A DNA stretch of 64,000 bases from Cyprinodon diabolis (lineage: Eukaryota; Chordata; Actinopteri; Cyprinodontiformes; Cyprinodontidae). How positions within the stretch are numbered: the stretch's first letter is position 1; each line of letters starts with the position of its first letter. Made by a program: the position numbers and the translations under genes. The notes under the pieces were generated by a model. That model made no database searches. It saw nothing but the letters and a program-made list of their open reading frames with translations, and was not told where the DNA came from. The stretch lies in assembly GCA_030533445.1 (NCBI GenBank), contig CM060076.1:25716603-25780602 (forward strand). The letters are read 5' to 3'. Shown here piece by piece: positions 22,538 to 35,526 of the stretch.

Positions 22538-23599
22538 ATTTGGCGACCAAGAATGCACTTTTCTTCCCCCAGCTTTTTTATTGTCATTACATTGTCACAA
22601 GTACAGAGGAACAAAATCCACTCTCTGCATGTAACCCATCCAAATCCCATTTAAGGGTCTTTTCTCGGGGACCCAGAGTCGGAATCTGTGGGAGTGGGGC
22701 TCAAACTCAGAACCTCTGGATTCCAAGCGCAATCCACCACTTAACAGTAACCAGGATATATCTGCCAAATAATTTGTTGCATACTTATTGAGGAAAAAGT
22801 GATCAGTATTAGAGTGTGTCTTGAGTCCCCTAACTCCATTTTAGCAGATGAGTTCAGTTCTGCAGCTCACTGTTTGTTGGGAGTTGTTAGACCAATTTGA
22901 TACATACTTTTGGAAACCATAGGAACTTTAAACAAATCCACCGCTCTAAAATATTTCCTCTGAGCAACAAATAATCAGCAAAAATATATATAAAGACAAT
23001 AATAGTATATAACTTTTACAATTATAATATCAGCTATATCAATATGTTTTTTGATAAACCTTCCTATTATAAAAGAAAACTTTTATGCAGCCAATGGTGT
23101 ATATTAATATTTACTAGTAATTTTCCAAAGCTGGTAAGCTTTCTGGATTTCTAAGTTAACCAAGCTAATAAAACTCTCATTCTCATCTGAAATGAGCTTT
23201 CACTTCTTGTCATGGCAGGCATACAACCTACTGAACAATAATGATAGTAAAGTTCCTCAAGTTTTGAACTTCAGGACAACAAATGTGGAAATAGAAGTTG
23301 TTTTTCCTATGATCAATTGAGGTCATCTAAAGTGCCTTTAGACTATATATGGACAGTTTTTATTGTTGCTTGGAAACAAAACATGATACTTTGTCCCTTT
23401 GATCTCAACTCTCCTAATTCTGTAAAACTGCAATAGGCTTAGCTGGAAGAGGGCAGGAACATGTAGGCCGTTTAGTTTGTATTTTTCACTTGGAAATTTA
23501 GATTTTAAAGATATTTTCCATAATCTAATAATGATTCACTGTAAAGAAATGCTTATATCATTTTCTATTAAATCATATTTACCGTCTGCAGGGCTGCAG
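22538..23599. other. Intergenic stretch, nothing recognised
   Basis: No gene or transposon end is recognised. Confidence 0.45.
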
Positions 23600-24030
23600 C
23601 GCTGCAGATTGGAAGAAGGTGAGAAGAGTAAGAACTGCAGAGAAGATCATCGGGGCTCCTCTTCCCTCAATTAAAGACATTTCGTCCCAGCGCGGCTTGT
23701 CTCAGGCCCATAACATTATCAATGACCCCCCACCATGGACTGTTCTCCCTACTGCCCTCTGGGAAGAGGCTTTGCAGCATTTGATTCAGGTCCAGCAGAT
23801 TCTGCAACAGCTGCTTTCCCACCGCCATCAGACAGCTGAACTGCTGAGAAAACTTTAAATCATGTCAAAGACTCTGCATCAAGTTTTTTTTTTTTTTGTG
23901 CAACATGTTTTTTCTCCCACAATGTTTACATTTGATCTCTGCTGTACTTTCAGAAAATGGAAATGTCATGGGAGCTGTACACAACGAAATTTTGTGACAA
24001 TAAATGTCACAAAATTTATCAATAAAACAA
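23600..24030 (+). pseudogene. LINE 3' fragment (L2/Rex1-like reverse-transcriptase C-terminus)
   Basis: The frame 23616-23858 encodes the typical C-terminal tail of fish LINE ORF2: R-T-A-E-K-I-I-G-A-P-L-P-S-I, then a segment with H-N-I-I-N-D-P. A frame slip leads into a stretch equivalent to the L-P-S-G-R-R-F box (ccctctgggaagaggctttg near 23755). It is followed by a 3' UTR with gtgacaataaatgtcac near 23993. It is truncated at its 5' end, as most LINE copies are. Clade assignment between L2 and Rex1 is uncertain. Confidence 0.75.
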
Positions 24031-24429
24031 ATGAAAATACATGTGGTCTAAGTCTAACAGGAGGTCTTTACAGTTTTTTTTATTAATTTCTTTTATTATT
24101 TGAAAAGAAAAGCCTTTCCATTAGGTATACATCATATATTTTGTCGATTCAGTGATCAATAGTGGCCAGTTCTGATTTTAACCACTTTCCACTTTTTGTT
24201 TTTTTTTACTGGTGACTTACAGAATGAATAACAATTTTGTGTTAATAGCATTCTAATTATTGAGAATAAAATCCCCATTACAGAGACTTCCATGCAAAGG
24301 GGATTTTTGGGCAAAAATAATATTTTATTTAATTTCAGTCCAGTAAGTCATTTACGATTATTATGACCAAACCCCTTAATATTTTATTAGACACGTTTGC
24401 TTTATTCAAACTAAATGACAATTTGAGTG

Positions 24430-24790
24430 ATTAAGTTTACTTATAAAGCACCAATCATACCCCATGTTATCTCAAGGCACTTTACAGAGACAATACAGTC
24501 AGATTGGTTAAAACCTTCTATCAAGGAGAACCACTTCATTGCATTGAGTCCTTGACTTGCATCCTTCCTGGATGAGCTTGGCACCACGATTTTTGGTTGC
24601 ATTATGTCTTTCACACTGCAGCAATTCCTCACACCAAGTACACATGCAGTGACAGTGGGGATGAAAAACTCTCTTTTAACAGGAAGAAACCTCCAGCAGA
24701 ACCAGGCTCAGTGTGAGCACCTTCGGCCGTTGTTTTTGGCGTTCAAGGAGATAGAAGCAGAGATACCAAAGGTAACCATTATCTAGCTCC
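24430..24790 (+). repeat. Common teleost interspersed repeat fragment
   Basis: It contains ttataaagcaccaatcatac, tcaaggcactttacagagac and then aggaagaaacctccagcaga and accaggctcagtgtgagc. I know these phrases as a frequent dispersed repeat in spiny-rayed fish. No termini or coding capacity are visible. Confidence 0.55.
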
Positions 24791-27261
24791 ACAGGTGGCC
24801 CCGCTCAGGAAAGATTCAGTCAAGAAGATGAGCTCTGAGCCAGTTCTCGTTAGAGGATGGAGAGAGTTCAAACAGTTAGTCACTGAAAAAAAGGACTACA
24901 CTGAAAAAAAGAAAATATCCCAAACTCAAACATCTATAAACAAAAGTGTTGATGGCACCAGCACAGCTGATATTTTTCTCCAGGATTGTGTCACAGCCAA
25001 ATAGAAATATATCATGTGAAACTACTATGACAAGAAAAATCAGAGAGAACATAAAAGTATGTGTTCAGCTAGCAAATAATGCAGAATGCTGGACTACAGA
25101 TAGAATGAAGCTGAATGATGAAAAGTGGTCCCTATGTCCTCCAACAGTCTAAGCCTATAGCTGCCTAAAGGTAGAAACCAAACCATTTTGGGTTAGATAT
25201 CAGAAAGGTAGAGCCTAGGAAAAGCATGTAGTAAAAATTTCTTAAATTAAAATATTCAATTGAAATAATAAGGTGTTTGCAAATTTGCACTTTAGATACA
25301 TTAGCCCCCTCCTGGTACTCCCACTTCCTCTGACATGTATGTCACTCTAAATTGTCTCCCAGTTTGAGTTCTGTGGGATTCTGTTTTGTAGCTTTTGCCT
25401 GCTTGGAAAGGACTCCAGCCGGAGGGGAAATCAGAAGAAAAAATAATATTAAGTGTGACATTTGATATAAATTGGTGAAGGGGCAAACTGAGCTGTGAGG
25501 GCTTGACACACTTCTACAACTCTGAATCAGTAGGTAAGATAAGTATCATAATGGTCTATACTTTGCCATAAAAAGTGTAATTTTCACAATTTATTTTGCA
25601 GAGAATTTGCCCCTGTTACTAATAACAAAATAAGCCACAATAATAAAAGTTAATTTATTGTACTGAGTCGTCTGCTTTAAGGATTTGTCGCAAGGTTAGC
25701 CTAAAAGCTTCTTGCAAGACAGGGACTTGAAGTTGATATATGACAGTAAGTGTGTTGGGTTTAACGAATGGAACACAATACCTCTCATCAAACCTAAGGA
25801 AAATAATTCATTTAAAGGGAGTGACATATCAGAAAACAGTATCATGAATGTGTGTAGGATGTAGCCGTAAAGAAAGTATCACATTATTGAAAGAAAGAGG
25901 AGAACCAATACATTAATTTGTGAGATCAGCTCTGCTAATGCCACATCATCACAGTTTGTACAGTTGTAACTATTTTCCACGCAACAAAAGAGAAAAAATG
26001 AGACCTGGGAGACTTCCTATAAAGATATAATTATCCCTCTCCTCTTCCTTTCCCAGAGTCACTCTTGTTGCCTAGTAACCATTCAGGGTAATAAAAAAGC
26101 CCCTTTGCACAGCCTTGCTCTGCAGTTTCGTACAGTGTCTGCAAATCTTTATCACCTCACTGCATTTCATGACTACTGATAAACAGAAGCTTGCAGGAGC
26201 TTGCAGAAGGAATTTATATTGGGGCCTTTTCAAGCCTGATGTGTTGGTGTTCTCGTATTAGCACTAGACGTCAAGCAGAGCAGTGGGGCACATGTAGAGA
26301 GGGAGGGTGATGCAAAAAGGATGAGGCCGACATGTCCACTTTAAGAGAGGTGCTAGGAGGCTGCAAACTGACAGAGAACAAGAGGCTCCAGCTAAACCCT
26401 TGTGTTGAATACAGTTTCAACAGGTCTGACTGGCAGATAGAAAGACAAACTAAGAGCTGCACTTTTTGGAGACTGTCATATGATAGAGATTCATTAATTG
26501 GAAACCTACATTTAAACATAAGGTTAAAAAAATCGTAATTTTCCACATCGCCATGGTACCAACGCAAAATACAATTGTAGTTTTATTTTTAAATTAATTT
26601 CCTTTACCTTCATGTCCAATGTGCCCTTCAAGGAAATACATATATTAAAAGAAAATGTCAGGTGTGTGATAAAAAAACATGTATGACACCCAAACAAATA
26701 CACACTGTATATCTGCTGAGCTCAGAAAAGGAGAAGTGTGCCAAAAGGACTTTATGCTATTCATTGTAATTGTTTGGCATCAAAAAAAGAATATATTTTG
26801 TACATTAATTAAAATGTTGAAAATCTTTACATATAGGTCAAATTAGAGGAATAATGATTTGTTTGTTACTGTGCATTTTCTTCTGGACTTTCAAACAAAA
26901 GATAGAGCAGTGCTTAGTGAGATGCCAAAACAATGTCATATAGCTTAACCCTGTGAGAACTTTTCCCTGATCTGTCTTCTGTGTTTCTTGATCTTCACGT
27001 CACAGTTTATTCTATTTAAACCTGTTTGACCTTTACAAAACATCTGCATTTTTATTAGATTAAATTATACAGATGTCAGTTCAATTTACTAAAACAAATG
27101 GTTCCTCAAGGCAGAAAATAGTTTTTATTCTACTACAATTTTTTTTACATTGTGGTTGGTGGGTTACAAAAATAGACCAATAATATATTTTGACATTTGC
27201 AGTAGTGATGTCACAAAAGATTTTATGAGAATGAACACTTTCATCAAATTCAGGAGACTTG
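24791..27261. other. Intergenic stretch, nothing recognised
   Basis: No convincing exon, RNA gene or transposon end. The first few hundred bases may be the tail of the repeat at 24430. Confidence 0.45.
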
Positions 27262-27534
27262 ACCAAAGCGCTTTACACTACATTAAGTCATTCACCGACT
27301 TACTCACACACTGATGGTGGCAAACTACATTGTAGCCACAGCTGCTCTGGGGCTCACTGACAGAAAGCGAGGATGTCGAACACTGACGCCACCGGGCCCT
27401 ATGATCACAATCAGTAGACAATGCAGATGAAGTGTCTTGCCCACGACACAACACTGATAGTCGGAGCTGGGGCTTAACCTGTCAACTCTTCGATTTCAGG
27501 GCAAACTCCTACATCTGACGCCACTGTCGCCCCA
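27262..27534 (-). mobile_element. SINE-like repeat fragment
   Basis: It holds caaagcgctttacactac, gaagtgtcttgcccacgaca and, on the minus strand, a degenerate tRNA-like portion beginning ggggcgacagtggcgtcaga. This is a familiar dispersed fish repeat with a tRNA-related end. The copy is old and lacks a clear tail. Confidence 0.55.
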
Positions 27535-29399
27535 AATTGAACTTCTAAATATATAAGCTACCAGTCTACCATCTTATTTAATGGTCAATCTTTATCTCTC
27601 TGGAGCTCCTTCTAGACTGATGGAAAGTCATTTTGTGTGATTATTTTATGAATATAACTTAAAAAAAAACAAGAGTATGTAAAGCAGCATTAACGCACAA
27701 TTTTAGATGTGTTATGTCATGCTATATGTGTGCTTCATAAAGTTGATGTTTTCTCTATGCATATACAATCTAGAAATAATGACTACCACCCCATGCATGA
27801 AACTGTCGCAGAGCCTGGGAGCTTATTTAGTGAAACACAGTTTCAACATAGAGGTACAAATGAGCATTTCCTTAGCTCTTTCCTTCCAGCTGTTATTATA
27901 TTAATTAATTTGCATGCTTTTAATCCCCTTTACATGTGTCCAAATAATAATAATATGCACGTGATGTTATGACTATTAGCATTTTTTTGCATGTGTGTTT
28001 TTGTTGTTGTTTTTGCACAATCATATTCGTTACATAGGTTTTTTTGTATTGCTGTCTTACCTCTTTGTAAGCTTCCTATATAATTTGTCTACTCAGTTTT
28101 GCTACTGTCAAGACCTAATTTTCTGACACAATAACGACATTTCATTTGACAAATGTGTGCAATCTTGTATCTGATAAAAAAGGCTTAGAAAAAAATCTGG
28201 CATACATAGAATGGCTGTAATAATAAAATAGGCTTCAAATTAAAACATTTCCTGTTGAGAAAAAATCCACACCAGTGTCCATCCAATCTTTTTCCACTAG
28301 ATGGCAGGGCAACGTAAAGAGTTACGAAATAGACTGAATGACATTTGAAATATCAAATCATATTTAGCATCCAATCATAATATTATTTGGGAAGTATTAT
28401 CCAGTAAATAATGAAAAAATAATAACTCGAATATATATTATTGAGGAAACGCTCAAGAATGTTTGAATTATCAATATATTTTATGAATTTGATATACTTG
28501 TTTTAGTTATACATTCTAATACATTTCTAACAAATACATTTATGATATTGCATTAGAAATGAGTCATAAAACAAACAGGAATTGGTATCAGTGTTACATT
28601 ATTCATGAAAAAAGCCATTACTGACACAATACATAATTGGAAATCAATTGCTTGTACTGTTGTTAAGAGCAGAAAAAAAAGGTAATTAGTTGAGATTTTG
28701 TACTTTAAAAAATCTCTTTATGTTTAATTGATGGAAAGAACCTTAAAATCAGAGTAAACTTATTATATTTTTTTGTCTATAAAGTCACACAATTTTCAAC
28801 TACTGAATCATTGCAGAATATATTATAACATCCTTATTAGCTGAGTCATAGCAGGAGTGGTCGCCTTAAACACTTCAACAATATATGTTAATGTATATTT
28901 TTTAATATGTGCATTTAATGCAATCATAACTTCCCATAGTTTCTGTTGCAGAAGTTGATTGCCTTTCTCCAACCAATCTCTATAAAATAAGATTAATTTT
29001 TTCATCACTGTGCAACAGATGTTTCCAAATTGACAGATTGTTGTGAAAAGTTTTGTTGAAGAATACATTTCCAAACCTTATGAAAATCTGATTTTTTAAT
29101 TTAGAAATTTAAAAGTCACACCTTATCAAGAATGTAATCAACCAATAGCTTCAAAACACTTATAAGGAAAATTATACTTTCGATTTTGTTTAGATGAAAC
29201 TTTCTAACTAGGTTTACCAACTCTGTGAAAGTCAAATGAGGGACATTTCCTGGTCAGGCGGTTGATTCCACACTCCTGACATTATGGATTTTTTATTTGC
29301 CTTTTATGTGTGTCTGTGAATTGATTTAGTAAACATTTAAATCAGACCTGAATTAGATTAGACACCAAATTTTGTTTCTTGTATCATTCACTTGATCAA
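27535..29399. other. AT-rich intergenic stretch
   Basis: Very AT-rich with many short inverted stretches and no recognisable gene. It may contain decayed LINE sequence, since LINE relics adjoin it on the right. Confidence 0.4.
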
Positions 29400-29990
29400 A
29401 ATTAATCATATTTAAACCTCATTGGTCTGACGGTTTATGACATCCCTTCTTCCAATGTAAAATATTCTTTTTCCCCAGATAAAATTAAAGTTATCTTAAC
29501 TGTTCCTACACAGGATGCATTATTCTAAAGCTAGACTGGCAAAGACATTTGAGAATGTGGATGAAAATTGAAATAGATGTCATAGTGCCCCTGGAAGTTT
29601 GTTTTGGTCATGCCCATCCTTGAACCCATTTTGGTTTGGAGTGTATAAAACAATATCTGAAATCATAGGAATAGAATGTCAGCCTAATATGTATACCTCA
29701 ATTTTTTTTTAACATTACCACTTGATAGTATGGGTATCTCTTTAGGTTTAAAGATAGAATAGCCTTTTCAACTTTGATAGCTAGAAGACAAATTCTTTTA
29801 CACAGGACATCTTCCTGCCCACCTAATTATCTAATGTTGTACCTCAAATTAGGAAAGATTAAATATACACTTCGAGTGATTGGTGCTATGGTGTTTGGAA
29901 TCAATTAATAATATATTTCAAAAAGCTCAAGACACTTCCTGAGAATCCCTAAGAGTAATGCATGGAAATCTGAGGGCCAAAACCTACAGA
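29400..29990 (+). pseudogene. Degenerate L1-like LINE ORF2 C-terminal fragment
   Basis: Around 29602-29690 the plus strand reads L-F-W-S-C-P-S-L-N-P-F-W followed by K-T-I-S-E-I-I-G-I. This matches the C-terminal region of fish L1-like ORF2 proteins, where a W-S-C-P...F-W motif precedes such a helix. Stops and frameshifts interrupt it before and after. It faces the minus-strand L1-like copy at 30196-31925, so the two may be separate insertions. Confidence 0.5.
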
Positions 29991-30195
29991 AGTTAAGTAC
30001 ATATCATAAATAAGGCATTTCTTTGTCTTTTATGTATGATAGGAATATGTGTACATATATGCATATACATTGCTTATTGTTATTTCTGTGTTAAGGCTGC
30101 TTTTTCGTGGTTGTATTATGCATTTGTAGTTAAGACAACCAATTTTTTTTTTTTGGTCGAAGATGTATATTTGAGGGGGGTGTCATTTGTAATGT

Positions 30196-30228
30196 TTCAA
30201 AAAAAAATGTATCTTGAGCCAAGAATGT

Positions 30229-30268
<40 letters not shown>

Positions 30269-31925
30269 AAAATTTGGAGAATCTGCACTTGTGGATAAAG
30301 AATTTTCCCATAATGAAAATAATATTACATAAAAATTCCACATTTTTATTGTGAAAAGTAATGCCAAATTTAATTCCTTTATATTTAAATTAGGAATCAC
30401 ATTTTTTGTTGATAGCCAATCATAAATCTTGTCCCAAAAAGACTTAACCACACAATTGTAAAAAAGATGTTCTTGTGTTTCTAGATCTTGCTGACAAATG
30501 TTACATACATTAACATCAAATTTAAATCTTAAACTTAAGAACCCTGCACATGGATATATATTATTTATAGTTTTAAAATGAACTTCTTTCATCTTTGTTA
30601 ATATAGGAAATGAGAAAAATCTGGTTCTAACCTTAAGAACTTCCATCTCTGAAAACACATTTAAAGATAAGTTCCTCTTAACTGGGAGAGGAAAAATTGT
30701 ATTGTTTATGTGTTCTCTTATCATTTTGTTATTAAATTTGAGATCCGTAAAATCGTAATTATCTATAAGAAGAGTTGGAAAGATCGGTGTTACATCAGAA
30801 TATTTAATCATTCCTTTGACCAAATTTATCATGTTTGCTAGAATTGCCCTAATCAAAGATAGAAATTGTTTCCGTGGACAATCTAAGTTATATTTTCTTT
30901 TACATACTGTGTAATCCAGAATATCACCCTTTGTGTCCATCAGATGTACAATGGCCCAGATACCTTTTTCCTCCCATTCTCTGTAGTATAGAGATTTTCT
31001 CTTATACAAAATAAATTTGTATTCCAAATAATCATATTATGTGGCATAAAATTGTGCTTGTATAACATTTTCCAATACTTTAGAACTTGTGTGTGGTAGT
31101 CTGATAATTTAATCGGTAATTTGACAGGATCAAAGTTACATCTTAAGGGAAATTTTTTTCCTCCAATTTTTTGAAAAAGTTGTGAAGTGAAACTAAACCA
31201 TAAACTTGTTTCATTTATAAAAGTCTGCAGCCATTTTAATTTTATTACAGCATCCATGACTTCAAAATCAATAACATTTATTCCTCCTTTTTCTACTGAC
31301 TTTACTATGTCGTTCTTTCTGATCAGATGTTGTTTATTATTCCATATGAAATTGTAATGAATTTTTTTTTTTTTTATCATAGTATTTGTTATATTTAAGG
31401 TATATGCTGGATAAATTAGTCTGGCTATCCCTTCCGTTTTTGTTAATAATATTCTTCCAAAAATTGAAATGTTCCTTTTGAGCCAACTATTAAATATTTG
31501 TTGATTTTTTTGTAAAATTGGTTGAATATATGTTCTTTCATTTTCAGTGCGGTCCTTGTTAATTATTATACCTAAATATTTTATTTTTTGCTTTGACATT
31601 ATAAATTAAAGTGGATTTATTATTTTGAATTGCTAAGATTTCACATTTTTCCACGTTCAGTTTTAAGCCTGAAGCTTTTGAGAAGAAAGAAACTGCTTCC
31701 AAAGTCTCAGGGATTTGATCAGCATTTTTTAAGAACAACACTACATCGTCTGCTAACTGCGTAATAACAATGTTTTTACCTAGGAAATTTAGTGGACTTA
31801 TCTTGCTGTTATTTTTAATGTATAATGCTAATAGTTCTGTTTCTATTATAAAAAGTAGTGGGCTTATCGGGTCTCCTTGTCGAATACCCCTTTTTACATC
31901 AAATCTCCTAGTAGTTCCTGACTGA
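30196..31925 (-). pseudogene. 5'-truncated L1-like LINE, ORF2 reverse transcriptase and C-terminus
   Basis: On the minus strand, from 31915 leftward, the sequence reads R-G-I-R-Q-G-D-P, then a helix with S-P-L, then Q-L-A-D-D-V-V-L-F, the L1-type (Y/F)ADD catalytic block, at about 31733-31760. S-G-L-K-L-N-V-E-K-C follows. Downstream frames at 30940-31599 and 30197-31027 carry K-Y-L-G-I-I-I and the W/L-rich C-terminal region, ending in a (TA)n run. At least two frameshifts separate these pieces. It lacks the endonuclease and the first part of the RT domain. Its 5' break lies about 140 bp from the fkbp3 start codon, head-to-head with it. Confidence 0.85.
30232..30266. repeat. (TA)n microsatellite
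   Basis: About 17 TA units at the 3' side of the minus-strand LINE copy. They are possibly expanded from its tail. Confidence 0.9.
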
Positions 31926-32054
31926 AGAAATTAACGTAAACCTCTCAGTGTGGATTTAACTGTAAAGGACGCGGAGACATCCGGCCGCCAAAAAACTTAA
32001 TTAAACGAAGAAGAAGAAGACTACTTCCTGCCGAGGTCATAGTTCATCGGCTCG

Positions 32055-32074
32055 CCTCTCAAAATGGCGGCTGA
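32055..32074 (+). promoter_or_regulatory. YY1-like AAAATGGCGGC motif at the fkbp3 start codon
   Basis: The start codon sits in caaaatggcggctg, which matches the YY1 consensus often found just downstream of the transcription start of housekeeping genes. It therefore also suggests a very short 5' UTR. Binding is inferred from the motif only. Confidence 0.5.
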
Positions 32075-33767
32075 ACCTACACGGGAATGGAGCGATGAGC
32101 AGCTCAAAAGTGATGATTTGCCTAAAAAAGACATAATAAAGTTCCTCCAGGATAGTGCAGCCCACTCGGTAGGGTTACCACCTCAGTGTTTTCTGGGTTT
32201 CAGGCAAAATGATTACTTTGTCATTCCCCACACTGAACTGCAAGCTTTCTGCAGAGTTAGCATAGGGGAGCAGCATGAGTGAGATGCTAGCATTCAAAAC
32301 ACGCAATGAAGTCTGCTAATATTTAGCTCTGTGCTATGTTTTGTCTTTCAGTTCCTCAATGAACACAAACTACTGGGAAACATTAAAAATGTGGCCAAAA
32401 CTTCAAAGAAGGAGCAACTGGCTATCGCTTATAATCAGCTCTTTGAGAGCAAAGTAAGACAACTACCTTTTTCATATGAATGATTCATCAGCTAACTGAG
32501 TTAAAGTAAAGGTTTGAACTTCTGTCTGACAGAGGTTTAAAGGTACAGAGCCAGTGGAGGATGTAACCGAACAAGTCAAAGCTGTGAAGATTGAAGACAA
32601 GCCCAAAGAAGTCAAAGCTGAAGTTGTGGATGAGGTGCTCAGCTCATGGTTTATATAAATTGACTTTTTAATACTTCCAAGATTAATTCAGAGCATTTTA
32701 AAGACTTGTCTCCCTAACTTATTGTTTCAGGGTCCACCAAAGTATACCAAATCAGTGCTGAAGAAAGGAGACAAGACAAACTTCCCAAAGAAGGGAGACA
32801 CTGTGAGCTGCTGGTACACTGGTACCCTGGAAGATGGGACGGTCTTTGACACGAATATCCCTGCAGGTATAACTTCACAATCTCCAGGCAACGTTGGAAC
32901 AATTTTAAACCCTTTTTATGATTTTATTTAGGCCTGCGTTTTGTAGCGACTCTGTTAAAATCACATCTGTCCAGTAAAAGTATATATTTGTTTTTATTTT
33001 TACGACCTCCCTTTTCTCGATCTGCAGTAGCAAAAAAGAAGAGGCAAACCAAACCTCTGAGTTTTAAAGTGGGCCTGGGCAGAGTCATCAGAGGGGTATG
33101 TTATCACCCGTTGTATTTACCCTAATTCTGTTTTACATACACTCATAATCGCAACAAATTCATTCAACCTATAATCAAGAATTTAAAACAACAAACTGTT
33201 GAGAGGGTCTTATCTATAGAAGCTCAAATGTGTTGATTCACTCCCTCTCACATATGATGTACCTTCTATTAAAAAGTGATGAAGCTTATTTAGATTAGTT
33301 GTTTTGTTGCTACAGAGCCTATTAAGCCTAGTCCAATTTTCTTCAGCATATTTTTCAGTGTTTTTATCCTATTTGAAAATTATTTTAATGTGGACTGTTT
33401 TATCCTTAGTTAGAATGAGCAGGACCCAGAGTATGGGAACCTCTGACTGAACTGAATGTATACAGCTAGAGGTGATCATTTCTGTTCTTACCACAGTGGG
33501 ATGAGGCCCTTTTGACGATGAGCAAAGGTGAGACAGCGCGGCTGGAGATCGAACCTGAGTGGGCTTATGGAAAAAAGGGCCTTCCTGACTCAAAGTATCC
33601 TTTAGTCTAAGTGGCATTTTTACTCTTGTTTTTACAGAAAGTTTTGTTTGACTACATATTTGGGCCAGAATTTGTGCTGTTTTTGTTTTTTCCTTGATTC
33701 TTATTCCCTCAGAATTCCACCAAATGCAAAACTGATTTTTGAAGTGGAGCTTGTGGCTGTGGATTAG
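32064..33767 (+). CDS. fkbp3: FKBP-type peptidyl-prolyl isomerase FKBP25
   Basis: Coding exons: 32064-32168, 32352-32453, 32533-32634, 32731-32866, 33028-33095, 33497-33594 and 33713-33767. All have GT/AG borders with matching phases and join to 221 residues (human FKBP3 has 224). Exons 1-3 encode the N-terminal helical domain (starting MAAEPTREW, then [10 protein letters not shown] and [14 protein letters not shown]), which binds nucleic acid in the family. Exons 4-7 form the FKBP fold: [23 protein letters not shown], a lysine-rich loop after exon 5 starts, [24 protein letters not shown] and a final FEVELV. FKBP25 is a nuclear, rapamycin-binding prolyl isomerase associated with chromatin and pre-ribosomes. 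It is convergent with fau; AATAAA lies at 33971-33976. The exon-3 donor (GAG|gtgctc) is weak. Confidence 0.95.
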
Positions 33768-33970
33768 GTATTTGCCACATGTATCACCCTACTGCGCCCT
33801 CCTTTTAAGTTTACACCATCTTTGGACTGTAATGAACCAGGCTCCAGTATATACAGCTAAATTTTCTTCAGTTTACTATCAAGAATAATTGCCGTCCCAT
33901 TTCAAATGATCAGATAAAAATGAATGCATTTTTAATGTTGATATGGAACAGGTTGTCTTTTTGCATGTAC

Positions 33971-33976
33971 AATAAA
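33971..33976 (+). terminator. fkbp3 polyadenylation signal
   Basis: AATAAA about 200 bases after the stop codon, followed by a T-rich/GT-rich stretch (tgttttgtttgattt). It is the first good signal downstream of the gene. Confidence 0.75.
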
Positions 33977-34461
33977 GATGATAAATCTCTTTCAAATGTT
34001 TTGTTTGATTTAAGATGGTGTCCGATAGCTTTCAGGTAAAATAAAAAATGCCACCATATCCTAAACTAATCAAGTAGTTCTGTAAGTTGCACCCGTACTT
34101 AATGATACAGCTCACCTTGCATGAGTGTGAAGTGATTTTATGCTAAAAACCCAATTCTTGAAGAGTTGGGTCAGTTTACACAAACAGTTGATAATGGCAG
34201 TTGACTTATGCTAGACAGAAACCTTCACTGTGGAAGCACAGCTTTGTGCCACAATCAGAAAACATTAACATTCTGCACCTTTTCAGGTTTCATGCAGTTA
34301 CATTTAAGACTTTAAGGGTGTTATGGCTTTTATTTTTTTTTATGGCTCCATGTATCTAAGTTAACTGCCTTATGGTAATGTCCCTTTTAACTCATCTCAA
34401 TACACGTACCAGAAAGGTTAACAAAGACAGGTGGAGACTAAAATCTTAAAATGGTTTTAAA

Positions 34462-34625
34462 ACTGACCTCAGGACCCACTGTCTTGCATGTTTTAGGCAT
34501 TTCCCTGCCTACACATGAATTGAATGGTGATTAGTAGGCCCCTGTATCTTGTGGTGGCTGCTGAGTGCAATCATTTATGCAGATGTGCTGAAGCGGAGAT
34601 ATCTAAGGGATGCACCACTGCCTTG
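34462..34625. mobile_element. Decayed relative of the 22333 MITE
   Basis: The phrases ctgtcttgcatgttttaggc and ctgaagcggagatatctaag, with an accordingly palindromic layout, parallel the element at 22333-22537, but with many substitutions. It lies between fkbp3 and fau. Confidence 0.5.
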
Positions 34626-35515
34626 AATGTCAATTTAAGAAATTAATGTGTTTATGGGGATAATTCTTTTTTCAGTGAGACATTCCTTAAAATATTTGTT
34701 CCCAATATGACACAGCCCTCTTTAATTAGAATTTTAAATGGAATAAACAAAGGTCTTTCTTTAAAGGTACCATCAAAATTGTATTTGAATGAATAAAACT
34801 CCTGAAAAAAAGAGGTGTTTTTCAAGCAAATTATGCTGCCTTCATGTATTCTGATGAAGATGATCCTTTCACTTGTCATATGGAAATTACCAGCACATTG
34901 TTGAAGCACAGTGCTTTTGTAGAGAGATCTTATCGGTCGCAGTGAACTTGTCGCAGATATTTTTGATTTATGCCTAATATTAAAGCGTGGTCTGCGCTAT
35001 GTAATTCCACGCCAAAATGCAAGATGGACAATTACGAACTAGCTGGGGGTCTAGATAAGGCTGAAGCAGTGAGGAAGTGGTGGCAGGTTTGTGTGAAAAC
35101 AGGAGAAAAGAGGGCGAAAAAGAGCAGGGAAAAAGGGCCCCAGCATTCCTGCGCTCTTCTAGCTGGTCCATCTTCACGAGTCGTTCTCCACAATGGCGGT
35201 ACACAAAACAAGGTGGTAAGTTACCAAAGGAAATATGCAGTGTAGAGCAGATATAGATTTGACCAATCAGAGGCCCCCTGTCTACGGTCACCTGCAATCA
35301 GCCTATACTCTGCACCACGCTGAAAGGTCAAAGTTGACCTCATCTCTGCAGCTCTGGTATTATAGAATATTCCCAGTTTTACGGTGGAAATTATGATATG
35401 GGTTAAATTTTCTTGTGCAATTTTCACATTGGCTCTCGGTATTTACCATAATTACCATACTACATGAAGGCACCATTAGACAACCCTTATAAAAGACATA
35501 ACCAGATGATGCCAA
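34626..35515. other. Spacer between fkbp3 and fau
   Basis: No gene is recognised. A perfect inverted hexamer pair AGGTCA-AAGT-TGACCT lies at 35325-35340, a nuclear-receptor-type half-site arrangement. The part 35000-35240 is less AT-rich than its flanks. Confidence 0.4.
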
Positions 35516-35526
35516 GTCAAATATGC

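Noticed and set aside
34970..35245. A 91-codon frame near the fau 3' end (MPNIKAW...)
   Set aside because: No known domain, no splice sites that would link it, and low-complexity lysine-rich content; not enough to call a gene.
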